A stretch of 64,000 bases of DNA. It comes from Palleronia salina (lineage in GTDB: Bacteria > Pseudomonadota > Alphaproteobacteria > Rhodobacterales > Rhodobacteraceae). Positions 28,059 through 37,499 of the stretch are shown here, piece after piece. The notes under the pieces were generated by a model that saw only the letters and a program-made list of their open reading frames with translations, made no database searches and was not told the DNA's origin. Both the position numbers and the translations under genes were made by a program. The DNA lies in NCBI RefSeq assembly GCF_900141995.1, contig NZ_FQZA01000008.1, positions 93,935 to 157,934 of the forward strand, in the 5' to 3' direction. Each line of letters begins with the position of its first letter. Positions within the stretch are counted from its first letter, which is position 1.

Positions 28059-29405
28059 TTACTGCAGGTTGGTTTCGAGCCAGTGCTCGAGCCAGTGGAT
28101 GGTATAGTCGCCGCTTTGAACGGCGGGCTCGCGCAGCAGGGCATGGAACAGCGGCACGGTGGTGTCCACGCCGTCGATGATCAACTCGCCCAGGGCGCGG
28201 CTGAGGCGCGACAGCGCCTCGGGCCGGTCGCGGCCGTGAACGATCAGCTTGCCGATCAGGCTGTCGTAGTAGGGCGGGATCCGGTAGCCGTCGTAGAGCG
28301 CGCTGTCCATCCGGACGCCCAGGCCGCCGGGCGCATGATACTGCGAGATCCTGCCGGGCGAGGGGCTGAAGCTGGGCAGCTTTTCCGCGTTCAGCCGCAC
28401 CTCGATGGCGTGACCGTTGATCCGCAGGTCGTCCTGCGTGAACGACATGGGCAGCCCGGCGGCAACGCGGATCTGCTCGCGCACCAGGTCCACGCCGAAC
28501 ACGGCCTCGGTCACCGGGTGCTCGACCTGGAGGCGGGTGTTCATCTCGATGAAATAGAACTGGCCGTCCTCGAACAGGAACTCGATCGTTCCGGCGCCGG
28601 CATAGTTGATGTTCGCCACGGCCTCGGCGCAGGTGCGGCCGATCTCGGCGCGTTGTTCGGGGGTGATGGCGGGGCCGGGCGCCTCTTCGAAGACCTTCTG
28701 GTGGCGACGTTGCAGCGAGCAGTCCCGCTCGCCCAGGTGCACGGCGTTGCCCTTGCCGTCGCCGAAGACCTGCACCTCGATATGGCGCGGGGTGCCCAGG
28801 TATTTCTCGATATAGACCTCGTCGTTGCCGAACGCGGCCTTGGCCTCGGACCGGGCGGAATACCAGGCCTGCTCGAGCTCGCCCTCGGACCGGGCCAGCT
28901 TCATGCCGCGCCCGCCGCCGCCGGCGGTGGCCTTGATGATGACCGGGTAGCCCATGTCGCCGGCGACTTTCCCGGCCTCGTCCAGGTCGGCGACGCCGCC
29001 ATCGCTGCCTGGCACGCAGGGCACGCCCAGTTTCTTCATCGTGTCCTTGGCGGTGATCTTGTCGCCCATCATGCGGATATGCTCGGCCCGGGGGCCGATG
29101 AAGGTCAGCTCGTGATCCTCGACGATCTGCACGAAATTGGCGTTCTCGGACAGGAAGCCATAGCCGGGATGGATCGCCTGCGCGCCCGTGATCTCGCAGG
29201 CCGAGATGATGGCCGGAAAACTCAGGTAGCTTTGCGCGGCCGAGGGCGGGCCGATGCACACGGATTCGTCGGCCATGCGCACGTGCATCGCGTCCGAGTC
29301 GGCGGTGGAATGCACCGCCACCGTGGCCACGCCCATCTCGCGGGCGGCCCGGATGACGCGAAGGGCGATTTCGCCGCGGTTGGCGATCAGGATCTTGTCG
29401 AACAT
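28059..29405 (-). CDS. accC: Acetyl-CoA carboxylase, biotin carboxylase subunit
   Basis: A 448-residue AccC with ATP-grasp fold. [20 protein letters not shown] opens the protein, followed by [12 protein letters not shown] (ATP loop) and [16 protein letters not shown] (catalytic region). It carboxylates the biotin on AccB using ATP and bicarbonate, the first step of fatty acid synthesis. It follows accB by 9 bp, a single operon. Confidence 0.96.
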   Translation of the reverse strand: MFDKILIANRGEIALRVIRAAREMGVATVAVHSTADSDAMHVRMADESVCIGPPSAAQSYLSFPAIISACEITGAQAIHPGYGFLSENANFVQIVEDHELTFIGPRAEHIRMMGDKITAKDTMKKLGVPCVPGSDGGVADLDEAGKVAGDMGYPVIIKATAGGGGRGMKLARSEGELEQAWYSARSEAKAAFGNDEVYIEKYLGTPRHIEVQVFGDGKGNAVHLGERDCSLQRRHQKVFEEAPGPAITPEQRAEIGRTCAEAVANINYAGAGTIEFLFEDGQFYFIEMNTRLQVEHPVTEAVFGVDLVREQIRVAAGLPMSFTQDDLRINGHAIEVRLNAEKLPSFSPSPGRISQYHAPGGLGVRMDSALYDGYRIPPYYDSLIGKLIVHGRDRPEALSRLSRALGELIIDGVDTTVPLFHALLREPAVQSGDYTIHWLEHWLETNLQ

Positions 29406-29414
29406 GCCTGCGCC

Positions 29415-29894
29415 TTATTCGATGATCATCAGGGGGGCGCCGAATTCCACCGGGGCGCCATCCTCGATCAGGATGCGCTTGACCTTGCCCGCGCGCGGCG
29501 CCGGGATGTGGTTCATGGTCTTCATGGCCTCGACGATCAGCAGCGTCTGGCCTTCGCTCACGGTGTCGCCGGTCGACACGAAATTGGCCGCGCCGGGTTC
29601 GGGTGCCATGTAGACGGTGCCCACCATGGGCGAGGTCACGGCGCCGGGCTGGCTGGCCGGGTCGTCGTTCACCGGCTCGGGCGCGGGTTGCGCGGCGGGG
29701 GCCGGCGCGGGGGCCGGGGTGGGCGCGGCGGTGGCCTGGGCGACCACGTGCTTTTCGCGGCTCACGCGCACGTCCAGGCTGTCGTCCTCGCCGTATTCCC
29801 GCTTGACCCGCAATTCGGTCAGATCGTTCTCGCGCAGCAGCTCGGCCAGTGCCTTGATGAAGCTCACGTCATTCTTGTGCGGGTTGTCGGCCAT
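29415..29894 (-). CDS. accB: Biotin carboxyl carrier protein of acetyl-CoA carboxylase
   Basis: A 159-residue BCCP. The N-terminal helical part (KALAELLRENDLTELRVKRE) joins through an Ala/Pro linker to the biotinyl domain, with the acceptor Lys125 in EAMKTMN. The common Leu after the Lys is Thr here. It carries carboxybiotin between AccC and the carboxyltransferase. It is first gene of the accB-accC unit; the 167-bp region upstream should hold the promoter. Confidence 0.95.
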   Translation of the reverse strand: MADNPHKNDVSFIKALAELLRENDLTELRVKREYGEDDSLDVRVSREKHVVAQATAAPTPAPAPAPAAQPAPEPVNDDPASQPGAVTSPMVGTVYMAPEPGAANFVSTGDTVSEGQTLLIVEAMKTMNHIPAPRAGKVKRILIEDGAPVEFGAPLMIIE

Positions 29895-30061
29895 GCATTC
29901 CTCGTTCCCTCTGCCGCCCCGTGTGTTCCGGAGCCTGTCAATCGCCACATATAGGGCAGCCGGCCGCAGGTGGAAAGCGGGTTGGGTCTTCGGGGCCAAC
30001 ACGGGCGGCCGGACGCGTCGCGAACCGGGGCCGGCGGCATGCAAAGGAACGGGAGGACCGC

Positions 30062-30346
30062 CTAGAACAGCGCGTCGAGTTGCCTTTCGCGCGGCGCCCC
30101 CGTCACCGGGGCATAGTTCGCCGTCCGCGCGCCTTGGGCCGGCGGGGGCAGCGGCAGCGAGGGCACCCGTGTCAGGGCGAGCCTTCGCACGGGTCCCGCG
30201 GCCACCGGAGCGGGGGCGGGGTCCGCGTAGTATTCCGACCGCGATCCCGCCGCAGCCTCGAGCCTGCGCGCCTCGCGCCGTGCGGCCTGGCGCAGCCCGG
30301 CGAGGCGGAACATCGCGATGTCGGGCGGTGTGTCGACGGACAGCAT
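30062..30346 (-). CDS. Hypothetical protein (94 aa)
   Basis: A possible 94-residue protein starting MLSVDTPPDIAMFRLAGLRQ, with an Arg/Ala-rich helix (AARREARRLEAAAG) followed by a Pro-rich, low-complexity half. No domain is recognised and no strong ribosome site is seen. It fills an otherwise empty gap and has a plausible amphipathic N-terminus, so it is listed with reserve. Confidence 0.4.
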   Translation of the reverse strand: MLSVDTPPDIAMFRLAGLRQAARREARRLEAAAGSRSEYYADPAPAPVAAGPVRRLALTRVPSLPLPPPAQGARTANYAPVTGAPRERQLDALF

Positions 30347-30521
30347 GGGGCGGGGGCCTCGGGGCGTTGAGGTTAACTTCCTCTTAATCTGGCTCCGGGA
30401 GGTGAACAGAACCTTAATGCCACAATCGAAACCGCCGACAAATTTCCCAAAAGCGGCCTGCTTGACCCCCCGGGGGGCCATGGTAGCGTCGCCGCGATAT
30501 GGATTTGAAAGGGGGCGCCGG

Positions 30522-30773
30522 GTGAGACGTCAGCTAATTCTGGTCACGGCGCTGGTCGCCCTCACGGGATGTGTCGAAGCAACGGGTGGGCGGAGCGCGC
30601 AGCCCTCGGCCGCCGCGCTGGCGGCGCTGCCGCAGGGCATGAACCCCGGCTTCCTGATCCGGGATTCGAACGGATGCTGGGGCCTCGCGCTCGAGGCGTC
30701 TGCAACCCCCACGGGCATTCCGCTGCGCGATGCCACCGGCCAGCAGGTCTGCGATGGCGATGCCGTCACCTGA
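30522..30773 (+). CDS. Small lipoprotein (83 aa)
   Basis: An 83-residue predicted lipoprotein. The GTG start (30522) gives MRRQLILVTALVALTGC with lipobox LTGC, Cys17. A GGGGGCG-rich ribosome site precedes the start. The mature part has two further Cys (SNGCWGLAL and QQVCDGDAV) in a short repeat-free domain, with the phrase PGFLIRDSNGCWG. No family name is known to me. Its last codons overlap the start of the next gene. Confidence 0.65.
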   Translation: MRRQLILVTALVALTGCVEATGGRSAQPSAAALAALPQGMNPGFLIRDSNGCWGLALEASATPTGIPLRDATGQQVCDGDAVT

Positions 30774-31602
30774 CGACGCCGACCGCCGGCGCGCGGTCGC
30801 GCCGGTCATCTGCTATACCACCGATGCCCTGCCGCCGGTCGATGCCGACCGCATTGCCCGTGTCAGGTCCGATCTGCGCGCGGTCGACCACGTGCGCGTC
30901 CCGCCACGCGATGCGGCGGCCATCCGTGTGCCCGCGGGCCACGTATTGCGTATCGCCTGCCCCGACGGCGCGCAGGTGGGGGACCTGAACCTGTTCGCCG
31001 ACGGCAACCTGTCCGAGCGGTTCTACAGCGGCAAGACGCGGGCGCTGCACGGCACTCATGTCGACGTCGGCGACCGGCTGTGGTCGGGGTTTCCCTACCT
31101 ACGGCCCATGGCGACGGTGATCGCCGACAGCCTGGACTGGTACGGCACGGACGCGTTCGGCGGGCGGGTGCATGACGTGATCGGAACGCGCTGCGACCCC
31201 TACACCGCGCACCTGCTGGGCGGCGGTGATTATCACCACTGCTGCCATTCCAACCTGACCCGCGCGCTGGCCGACGCCACCGGCTTGAGCCTGCCCGAGT
31301 CCGAGCCCTACGTGCACGACGTGCTGAACGTGTTCATGTGCACGGGCTTCACCGCCGACGAGGGGCGGTATTTCATGAAGGCCAGCCCCGCGCGGGCGGG
31401 CGATCACCTGGACCTTCTGGCCGGGATCGACCTGCTGGCGGTGCTGAGCGCGTGCCCCGGCGGCGATTGCGGAGCCGAGCATTCGTCGGACACCGCGGTC
31501 TGCCACGCGCTAAGCATGGAGGTTCTGCGGCCCGCCGACGACGTGCTGCGCAACTGGCAGACGCCCGAGGTCAGCGGCTACGACGGCAGCCACGGGCGCT
31601 AG
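30760..31602 (+). CDS. DUF1989 / urea-carboxylase-associated family protein
   Basis: A 280-residue protein of the urea carboxylase-associated (DUF1989) type. It contains VPAGHVLRIACPDGAQVGDLN, SGKTRALHGTHVDVGDRLWS, MCTGFTADEGRYFMKASPARAGDHLDL and LLAVLSACPGGDCG. The conserved Cys and His residues suggest a metal site. In other bacteria such genes accompany urea or guanidine carboxylase, but none is here. The start is ATG 30760 or 30754, overlapping the lipoprotein gene. Its TAG shares the palindrome CTAG with the stop of the convergent gene. Confidence 0.78.
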   Translation: MPSPDDADRRRAVAPVICYTTDALPPVDADRIARVRSDLRAVDHVRVPPRDAAAIRVPAGHVLRIACPDGAQVGDLNLFADGNLSERFYSGKTRALHGTHVDVGDRLWSGFPYLRPMATVIADSLDWYGTDAFGGRVHDVIGTRCDPYTAHLLGGGDYHHCCHSNLTRALADATGLSLPESEPYVHDVLNVFMCTGFTADEGRYFMKASPARAGDHLDLLAGIDLLAVLSACPGGDCGAEHSSDTAVCHALSMEVLRPADDVLRNWQTPEVSGYDGSHGR

Positions 31603-31943
31603 TCGGGGTTGCCGCGCGCCCTTGCGTCGTCGTCGAGCCCGTCCCACCACTCCGCGTAGCTGGAGTTCCAGGGCGCCTTGCGCGTCTCGTCTGGCGCACC
31701 GTCGTCCCACCAGACCGGTCCCCGCTCGCCCAGCCGCTTCTTGGCCGCGTCCATCCGGTCACGGGCGTCGCGTTCCTGGGCCTCGGTCTCGGCCCGCCCC
31801 ACATCGCGCCGCGCCTGCATGAGCGCCTTCACCGCCGCGCGCCGTTCGCTGTCGTCGAGGGACGGATCGGTCTTCCGCCACAACCGCCCCTTGGAGACGA
31901 AGTAGCGGCCATCGGGGGTTTCGGGGTAATCCTTGCGGGGCAT
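31599..31943 (-). CDS. Conserved hypothetical protein (114 aa)
   Basis: A 114-residue hydrophilic protein: MPRKDYPETPDGRYFVSKGR, LWRKTDPSLDD, an arginine-rich helical middle (KALMQARRDVGRAETEAQ), then GPVWWDDGAPDETR and NSSYAEWWDGL. I recall the opening block as conserved among proteobacterial hypotheticals, but no function is known. The ATG at 31943 is chosen over a longer start since the conserved block begins there. It is convergent with the DUF1989 gene, stops overlapping by 4 bp. Confidence 0.65.
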   Translation of the reverse strand: MPRKDYPETPDGRYFVSKGRLWRKTDPSLDDSERRAAVKALMQARRDVGRAETEAQERDARDRMDAAKKRLGERGPVWWDDGAPDETRKAPWNSSYAEWWDGLDDDARARGNPD

Positions 31944-32089
31944 GGGGGCTTTCTTGGGGGGAGAGGTGGTGTCGAAGTTTTCAGGCCATTGCAGACCTGT
32001 CGACATAGGTCGCGAACCCCTGCTTCGAGCCTATACTTGACGGCTCGCGTCTTGGGTGCTTCGTGCGTGTGACCGTCACGCATGGCGCT

Positions 32090-32407
32090 ATGGCAGAGAT
32101 CATGCCTCCAGCACTTGCTTTGTGTCTTTGCCTCGTAGGGACTTTATTCTCAGGAGCATTGGTAGGTTAAAGCTACGCACGGTTTAGAACCCCCGAGCAT
32201 GAAGAAGGCGGATACTTCAAACTTCAAAAGGACTTAGCGGAGCTACTAGGTATGGGCATATGGGCTAAGATCCAGCGATCAAAGCCTGTTAGATGGGCTT
32301 CATTCATTATTTGCCTCACAGTGTTTCTGCTATTCGCTTTTGGCATTGCCTGGTTTGCGGTCTTAACGTTCGTGCAGGCGAATGGAACTGCAGCTACGTC
32401 CGCATAG
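32090..32407 (+). pseudogene. Interrupted small two-TM membrane protein gene
   Basis: One reading frame from ATG 32090 gives MAEIMPPALALCLCLVGTLF and a TAA at 32168-32170. It continues in the same frame as coding-like sequence (YARFRTPEHEEGGYFKLQKD...) to a TAG at 32407. Without the TAA it would be a 105-residue protein with a hydrophobic N-terminus, a charged middle and a second TM near the C-terminus. The unbroken coding character on both sides of the stop suggests a nonsense mutation in a recently acquired gene. Confidence 0.5.
32252..32407 (+). CDS. Possible 51-aa membrane protein (3' part of the interrupted frame)
   Basis: The ATG at 32252 has GGAG nine bases upstream and opens a 51-residue frame: MGIWAKIQRSKPVRWAS, then one strong hydrophobic helix (FIICLTVFLLFAFGIAWFAV) and a short tail. 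It could be a real small membrane protein or only the remnant of the longer frame. Base and codon use are unlike the neighbours (many A/T-ending codons). Confidence 0.45.
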   Translation: MGIWAKIQRSKPVRWASFIICLTVFLLFAFGIAWFAVLTFVQANGTAATSA

Positions 32408-32497
32408 CCGACCAACGCGCAAGTCGCTGCGAGCGTAACCTCCCCACCCTCCCTTCCGCGACGGCCCGAGATCCTTCGCCAGCAAGCACTTCCACAC

Positions 32498-32528
32498 AAA
32501 AAAAGGCGCGGGGGTTTCGCCCCGCGCC
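32498..32528 (-). terminator. Rho-independent terminator after acs
   Basis: On the minus strand GGCGCGGGG pairs with CCCCGCGCC (32520-32528 with 32505-32513), with a 6-nt loop and a seven-T run (A run at 32498-32504). It follows the acs stop by about 23 bp and closes the transporter-acs operon. Confidence 0.88.
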
Positions 32529-32551
32529 CGGTACTCGTTCAGAACCTCGGG

Positions 32552-34507
32552 TTACTTGTTCAGCCGGTTCTCGATCAGGTCGTCGACCACCTCGGGCTCG
32601 GCCAGGGTGGAGGTATCGCCCAGCTGGTCGTGCTCGTTCACGGCGACCTTGCGCAGGATGCGGCGCATGATCTTGCCCGAGCGGGTCTTGGGCAGGCCGG
32701 GCGCCCACTGGATGTAGTCGGGCTTGGCGATTGGGCCGATCTCGCCGCGGACCCAGTCCTGAAGCTCTTTCTTCAGCTCGTCCGAGGGCTGATTGCCGTC
32801 CATGAGCGACACGTAGCAGTAGATCGCCTGGCCCTTCACGTCGTGGGGCACACCGACCACCGCGGCCTCGTTCACCGCCTTGTGGGCGACCAGAGCGCTC
32901 TCGATCTCGGCGGTGCCCATGCGGTGGCCCGACACGTTCAGCACGTCGTCCACGCGGCCGGTGATCCAGTAGTACCCGTCCTCGTCGCGCATGCAGCCGT
33001 CTTCGGTGAAGTAGTAGCCCTTGTACTGCTGGAAGTAGGTGTTCATGAACCGGTCGTGGTCGCCGTAGACCGTGCGCATCTGCGACGGCCAGCTGTCGGC
33101 GATGGCCAGCACGCCCTCGACGCCGTTGCCTTCCTTGACCTTCCCGCTTTCGGGATCCAGCACCACGGGCTGCACGCCGAAGAAGGGGCGCGTGGCCGAG
33201 CCGGGCTTGGTGGGCGTCGCGCCGGGCAGGGGGGTCAGCATGTGGCCGCCCGTCTCGGTCTGCCACCAGGTATCGACGATGGGGCATTTCCCCTTGCCGA
33301 CCACGTCGTTGTACCAGTTCCAGGCCTCGGGGTTGATGGGCTCGCCCACCGTGCCCAGGACCTTCAGCGACGACAGGTCGTATTTTTCGACGAACTCGGT
33401 CCCCTTGCCCATGAGCGCGCGGATGGCGGTGGGGGCGGTGTAGAACTGGTTCACGCCGTGGTCCTGGCAGACCTTCCAGCAGCGGCCCGCATCGGGATAG
33501 GTGGGCACGCCCTCGAACATCACGGTGGTCGCGCCGTTGGCGAGCGGCCCGTAGACGATGTAGCTGTGGCCGGTCACCCAGCCCACGTCCGCGGTGCACC
33601 AGTAGATGTCGCCGTCGTGGTAGTCGAACGTGTACTGGTGGGTCATCGCGGTATAGACGATGTAGCCGCCCTGGCTGTGGACCACGCCCTTGGGCTGGCC
33701 GGTCGAGCCCGAGGTGTAGAGGATGAACAGCGGATCCTCGGCGTTCATCTCCTCGGCCGGGCAGTCGTCGGAGACCTTGTCCTCCATCTCGTGCAGCCAG
33801 TGGTCGCGGCCCTGGGTCCAAGAGATGTCGTTGCCCGCGCGCTTGACCACCAGCATCTTGGCGTCGTGATTGACCTTGGCGAAAGCCTTGTCGGCATTGT
33901 CCTTCAGCGCGGTGACGCGGCCGCCGCGGGGGCCGCCATCGGCGGTGATGACCACCTTGGCCTCGGAGCCGTTCACGCGGCTGGCCAGCGCATCGGGCGA
34001 GAAGCCCGCGAAGACCACCGAGTGGATGGCGCCGATGCGCGCGCAGGCCAGCATGGCATAGGCCGCCTGGGGGATCATCGGCAGGTAGATCACCACACGG
34101 TCGCCCTTGCCCACGCCCATTTCCTTCAGGACGTTGGCGAACTTGCCCACGTGGGCGTGCAGCTGCTGGTAGGTGATGTGCTGGTCGCTGCCGTCATCCT
34201 CGTCCGGGACCCAGATGATGGCGGTCTGGTCGCCGCGGTCCTTCAGGTGGCGGTCGATGCAGTTGGCGGCCACGTTCAGCGTGCCGTCCTCGAACCAGCG
34301 GATGTCGACCTTGCCATAGGTGAAATCTGTGTTCTTAACCTTGGTATACGGCTTGATCCAGTCGATGCGCTTGCCGTGCTCGCCCCAGAACGCGTCCGGG
34401 TCGGCGATCGAGGCGGCATACATTTCCTCGTACTTGGCGGCATCCACGTGCGCCGTCTTGACGAAATCGGGGCTGGGCGCGTGTTTTTCCACGTCGGTCT
34501 CTGGCAT
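32552..34507 (-). CDS. acs: Acetyl-coenzyme A synthetase
   Basis: A 651-residue AMP-forming acetyl-CoA synthetase. The AMP-binding motif [18 protein letters not shown] and [14 protein letters not shown] are present. [15 protein letters not shown] contains the Lys normally regulated by acetylation. It activates acetate, and with lower rate propionate, to the CoA ester. It is the last gene of a minus-strand run that starts with the substrate-binding protein (39985), 91 bp behind livF, and is closed by a terminator. This links the transporter to a carboxylic acid that needs CoA activation. Confidence 0.96.
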   Translation of the reverse strand: MPETDVEKHAPSPDFVKTAHVDAAKYEEMYAASIADPDAFWGEHGKRIDWIKPYTKVKNTDFTYGKVDIRWFEDGTLNVAANCIDRHLKDRGDQTAIIWVPDEDDGSDQHITYQQLHAHVGKFANVLKEMGVGKGDRVVIYLPMIPQAAYAMLACARIGAIHSVVFAGFSPDALASRVNGSEAKVVITADGGPRGGRVTALKDNADKAFAKVNHDAKMLVVKRAGNDISWTQGRDHWLHEMEDKVSDDCPAEEMNAEDPLFILYTSGSTGQPKGVVHSQGGYIVYTAMTHQYTFDYHDGDIYWCTADVGWVTGHSYIVYGPLANGATTVMFEGVPTYPDAGRCWKVCQDHGVNQFYTAPTAIRALMGKGTEFVEKYDLSSLKVLGTVGEPINPEAWNWYNDVVGKGKCPIVDTWWQTETGGHMLTPLPGATPTKPGSATRPFFGVQPVVLDPESGKVKEGNGVEGVLAIADSWPSQMRTVYGDHDRFMNTYFQQYKGYYFTEDGCMRDEDGYYWITGRVDDVLNVSGHRMGTAEIESALVAHKAVNEAAVVGVPHDVKGQAIYCYVSLMDGNQPSDELKKELQDWVRGEIGPIAKPDYIQWAPGLPKTRSGKIMRRILRKVAVNEHDQLGDTSTLAEPEVVDDLIENRLNK

Positions 34508-34598
34508 CGGTTCCTCCTCCTTCACTTGTGCGGGCACATAGGCCAGTCGCCCCCCGGCTCTATCCGGGCGGAGCGGGGCGGGCCCTCGTAAATTCGTC

Positions 34599-35348
34599 CT
34601 AGATGGCCAGGTACTCGGCGCGCAGCGCCTCGTCGTCCAGCACCTCCTGGGCCGAGCCGTCATAGACCACCGACCCGGTGTCGAGGATCACGGCCCGGTC
34701 GGCGAGCTTGAGCGCGGCCACCGCGTTCTGCTCGACCAGGATGGTCGTGATGCCCTGGTCGCGGATGATGTTCAGCGTCTTGGCGATCTCCTGCACGATC
34801 ACGGGGGCGAGCCCCTCGTAGGGCTCGTCCAGCAGCAGCACCTTGATGTCACGGCAGAGCGCCCGGGCGATGGCCAGCATCTGCTGCTCGCCACCCGAGA
34901 GCGTCACGCCTTCCTGGCGGCGGCGCTCCTTGAGGCGGGGAAACAGCTCGTACACCCGCTCGATCCCCCAGCCCTTGGGCGGCGCGATCTGGGCCAGTTG
35001 CAGGTTCTCCTCGACCGTGAGGCCGGGGATGATGCGCCGGTCCTCGGGCACCAGCTGGATGCCCGCGGCGGCGGCCTGGTGGGACCGCATCTCGTGCAGG
35101 GGCTGGTGGTCAAGCCAGATCTCGCCGTGGCGCAGCGCCGGGTTGTCGAGCCGCGCGATGGCGCGCAGGGTCGAGGTCTTGCCCGCGCCGTTGCGGCCGA
35201 GCAGGGCCAGGATCTCGCCCTCGTGGACGTTGAAGCTCACGTCCTGGACGATGTAGCTCTCGCCGTAATAGGCCTCGATATTGGCGACGCTCAGGAAAGC
35301 CGGCGCGGTGGCCGCGTTGTTGGCGTGCTTGTTGAAGGGCGCGTTCAT
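34599..35348 (-). CDS. LivF-type ABC transporter ATPase
   Basis: A 249-residue ABC ATPase of the LivF branch. Walker A is [10 protein letters not shown], the signature LSGGEQQM, Walker [14 protein letters not shown], and the switch His is replaced by Gln-Asn context (VEQNAVAAL), as usual in LivF. It powers import with LivG, LivH and LivM. A predicted GC-rich hairpin (35410-35432) separates it from livG. The annotated branched-chain amino acid specificity is not supported by the context, since acs follows. Confidence 0.93.
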   Translation of the reverse strand: MNAPFNKHANNAATAPAFLSVANIEAYYGESYIVQDVSFNVHEGEILALLGRNGAGKTSTLRAIARLDNPALRHGEIWLDHQPLHEMRSHQAAAAGIQLVPEDRRIIPGLTVEENLQLAQIAPPKGWGIERVYELFPRLKERRRQEGVTLSGGEQQMLAIARALCRDIKVLLLDEPYEGLAPVIVQEIAKTLNIIRDQGITTILVEQNAVAALKLADRAVILDTGSVVYDGSAQEVLDDEALRAEYLAI

Positions 35349-35409
35349 GGTCTTTCGTCTCCTCCCGGCGATCTTCGCAAGAAGACCGTTCCGTATTGCT
35401 CAAGAAACA

Positions 35410-35432
35410 CGGCGCGGGGCGGGCCCGCGCCG
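35410..35432 (-). other. GC-rich hairpin between livG and livF
   Basis: CGGCGCGGG (35410-35418) pairs perfectly with CCCGCGCCG (35424-35432) around a 5-nt loop. There is no T run, so it may stabilise or punctuate the operon mRNA rather than terminate it. Confidence 0.5.
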
Positions 35433-35441
35433 CGGCGGCCC

Positions 35442-36200
35442 CTAGACCTCGGCCTCGCCCAGGTAGGCTTCACGGACCTTCGGGTGGCCCTTGATGTTCT
35501 CGGGCGTGTCCTCGACCAGCGGCGTGCCCTGGGCCAGCACCGTGATCCGGTCGGCGAGCGAGAAGACCACGTGCATGTCGTGCTCGATGATGCACATGGT
35601 CAGTTCGCCCTTGGCCTTGATGGTCTTCAGCAGGTCGATGGTGTTGTTGGTATCGGCCCGCGCCATGCCGGCGGTGGGTTCGTCCAGCAGCAGCAGCTTG
35701 GGCTTCTGGCTGAGGCACATGGCCATCTCGAGCCGCCGCTTGTCGCCGCGCGACAGGGACGAGGCCACGACATTGCGCTTTTCCAGCATGTTGACTTCGT
35801 CCAGCATCGCCTCGGCCTTGGCGATGATGTCGGTCTCGGCGTCGCAGGACTCGTAGGCGTGCATCCGGAACGATCCGTCCCGCTTGGCGAAGCAGGGGAT
35901 CATCACGTTCTCGAACACCGACAGGTCTCCGAAGATCTCGGGTGTCTGGAACACCCGGGAAATGCCCATCTGGTTGATCTCGTGCGGCTTGCGCCCCAGC
36001 ACAGACTGGCCGTCGAACATGACGCTGCCCGTGTCGGGGATCAGCTTGCCGATCAGGCAGTTCAGCAGGGTGGACTTGCCCGCCCCGTTGGGCCCGATGA
36101 TCGCGTGGCAGGTGTTTTCCTTCACGCTGAGGTTCACGTCCCCCAGGGCCTGCAACCCGCCGAAGCGCTTGCCCACGTTCTTGACTTCAAGGATTCCCAT
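35442..36200 (-). CDS. LivG-type ABC transporter ATPase
   Basis: A 252-residue ABC ATPase of the LivG branch. Walker A is GPNGAGKSTL, the signature region LSRGDKRRLEMAM is slightly divergent (SRGDK instead of SGGQQ), Walker B is LLLLDEPTAGMA, and IIEHDMHVV supplies the switch His. It is the second ATPase of the importer. It lies 12 bp after livM and is part of the operon. Confidence 0.92.
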   Translation of the reverse strand: MGILEVKNVGKRFGGLQALGDVNLSVKENTCHAIIGPNGAGKSTLLNCLIGKLIPDTGSVMFDGQSVLGRKPHEINQMGISRVFQTPEIFGDLSVFENVMIPCFAKRDGSFRMHAYESCDAETDIIAKAEAMLDEVNMLEKRNVVASSLSRGDKRRLEMAMCLSQKPKLLLLDEPTAGMARADTNNTIDLLKTIKAKGELTMCIIEHDMHVVFSLADRITVLAQGTPLVEDTPENIKGHPKVREAYLGEAEV

Positions 36201-36212
36201 GGGTCCGGCTCC

Positions 36213-37496
36213 TTATTCCGAGTGCTGCTGTTGTTCGGCCGCGGATTTCTCGACGGTGGACGTCTTGGTCTCCTTGCGGCGGAACACCGATGCGATGCGC
36301 TGTCCGCCCTCAACCAGCCCGCCGGGCAGGAAGATCACGACCAGCATGAACAGAAGGCCCAGGGTCAGGTGCCAGCCCTTGCCGATGAAGGGATGGATAA
36401 CGAAGACCAGGAAATCCTCGATCCCGTCGGGCATGAAGGCGAACCACTGGTGCAGGATGCCGTCGTTGATCTTGGACACGATGTTTTCCATGTACTTGAT
36501 CATGCCCGCGCCCAGCACCGGGCCGATCAGGGTGCCCGCGCCGCCGAGGATGGTCATCAGCACCACCTCGCCGCTGGCGGTCCAGAACATCCGCTCGGGG
36601 CCCACCTGGGTGTCCATCGCGACCATCAGGCCGCCGGCGAGACCGGCATACATGCCCGAGATGACGAAGGCCGCCAGGGTATAGGGGCGCGAGTTCAGCC
36701 CGGTGTAGTTCATGCGCTGCTGGTTCGATTTCACGGCGCGCAGCATCATCCCGAACGGCGAACGGAACAGCCGGATCGCCAGGTAGAAGCTGAGCAGCAT
36801 GAAGACGGCCGCGATGTAGTAGCCGGCGTTGAAGGTGAACAGCCAGTCGCCAATCGCCATTTCGTAGCTCGCGCGCATGTCGACGCCGAAGAAGTTGGCG
36901 CGCCCGATCTCGGTGGGGCCGAGGTTCGACAGCAGCGGGGTGTCGGTGGCCTTCAGCTGCAGCCCGGTCTCGCCGCCCGTGATGGGGGTCAGCACCGAGT
37001 AGGCCAGCGCGTAGCTCATCTGCGCGAAGGCCAGCGTCAGGATCGAGAAGTAGATCCCCGACCGCCGCAGCGAGATGTAGCCGACGATCAGGGCGAAGAT
37101 CCCGGCGAAGACGATCGACATGATGATCGCCGGGATGACGTTCAGCGTCAGCAGCTTCATCATCCAGATCGCGGCGTAGGAGCCCACGCCCAGGAAGGCG
37201 GCGTGGCCGAAGCTGAGATAGCCGGTCAGGCCGAACAGGATGTTGAAGCCGATGGCGAAGATCCCGAAGATCACGAAACGCTGCATCAGGTCGGGATAGC
37301 CGCCGTTGAACTGCGCCAGCGCGCTGCCTTCGGGGAAGGGGTTCAAGATGAACGGCGCCAGGATCGTCAGCAGTGCCACGATGATGAACAGCCCCAGGTC
37401 CTTGCCGGTCAGACCCAGCAGGCCGCTGCTCTTGTGAGCCGCGGACGCGCGCGGTCGGGTCGCGTCCATGCGGGTGTCGGTGGTTTGATCGGTCAT
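36213..37496 (-). CDS. LivM-type ABC transporter permease
   Basis: A 427-residue inner-membrane permease, longer than classical LivM because of extended ends. It has many hydrophobic helices and the family block [20 protein letters not shown], and [16 protein letters not shown] near the end. It forms half of the translocation channel. It starts 3 bp behind the livH stop, so the two are tightly coupled. The Ser/Gln-rich tail ends EQQQHSE. Confidence 0.92.
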   Translation of the reverse strand: MTDQTTDTRMDATRPRASAAHKSSGLLGLTGKDLGLFIIVALLTILAPFILNPFPEGSALAQFNGGYPDLMQRFVIFGIFAIGFNILFGLTGYLSFGHAAFLGVGSYAAIWMMKLLTLNVIPAIIMSIVFAGIFALIVGYISLRRSGIYFSILTLAFAQMSYALAYSVLTPITGGETGLQLKATDTPLLSNLGPTEIGRANFFGVDMRASYEMAIGDWLFTFNAGYYIAAVFMLLSFYLAIRLFRSPFGMMLRAVKSNQQRMNYTGLNSRPYTLAAFVISGMYAGLAGGLMVAMDTQVGPERMFWTASGEVVLMTILGGAGTLIGPVLGAGMIKYMENIVSKINDGILHQWFAFMPDGIEDFLVFVIHPFIGKGWHLTLGLLFMLVVIFLPGGLVEGGQRIASVFRRKETKTSTVEKSAAEQQQHSE

Positions 37497-37499
37497 GGC

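Larger units (their letters stand above)
31944..32497. other. AT-richer intergenic islet between the hypothetical gene and acs
   Basis: About 550 bp without a standard gene. From about 32000 to 32410 the base composition is visibly lower in G+C than the flanks. It holds the interrupted small membrane-protein frame described separately. I see no transposase, repeat ends or tRNA that would explain an insertion. Confidence 0.6.
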
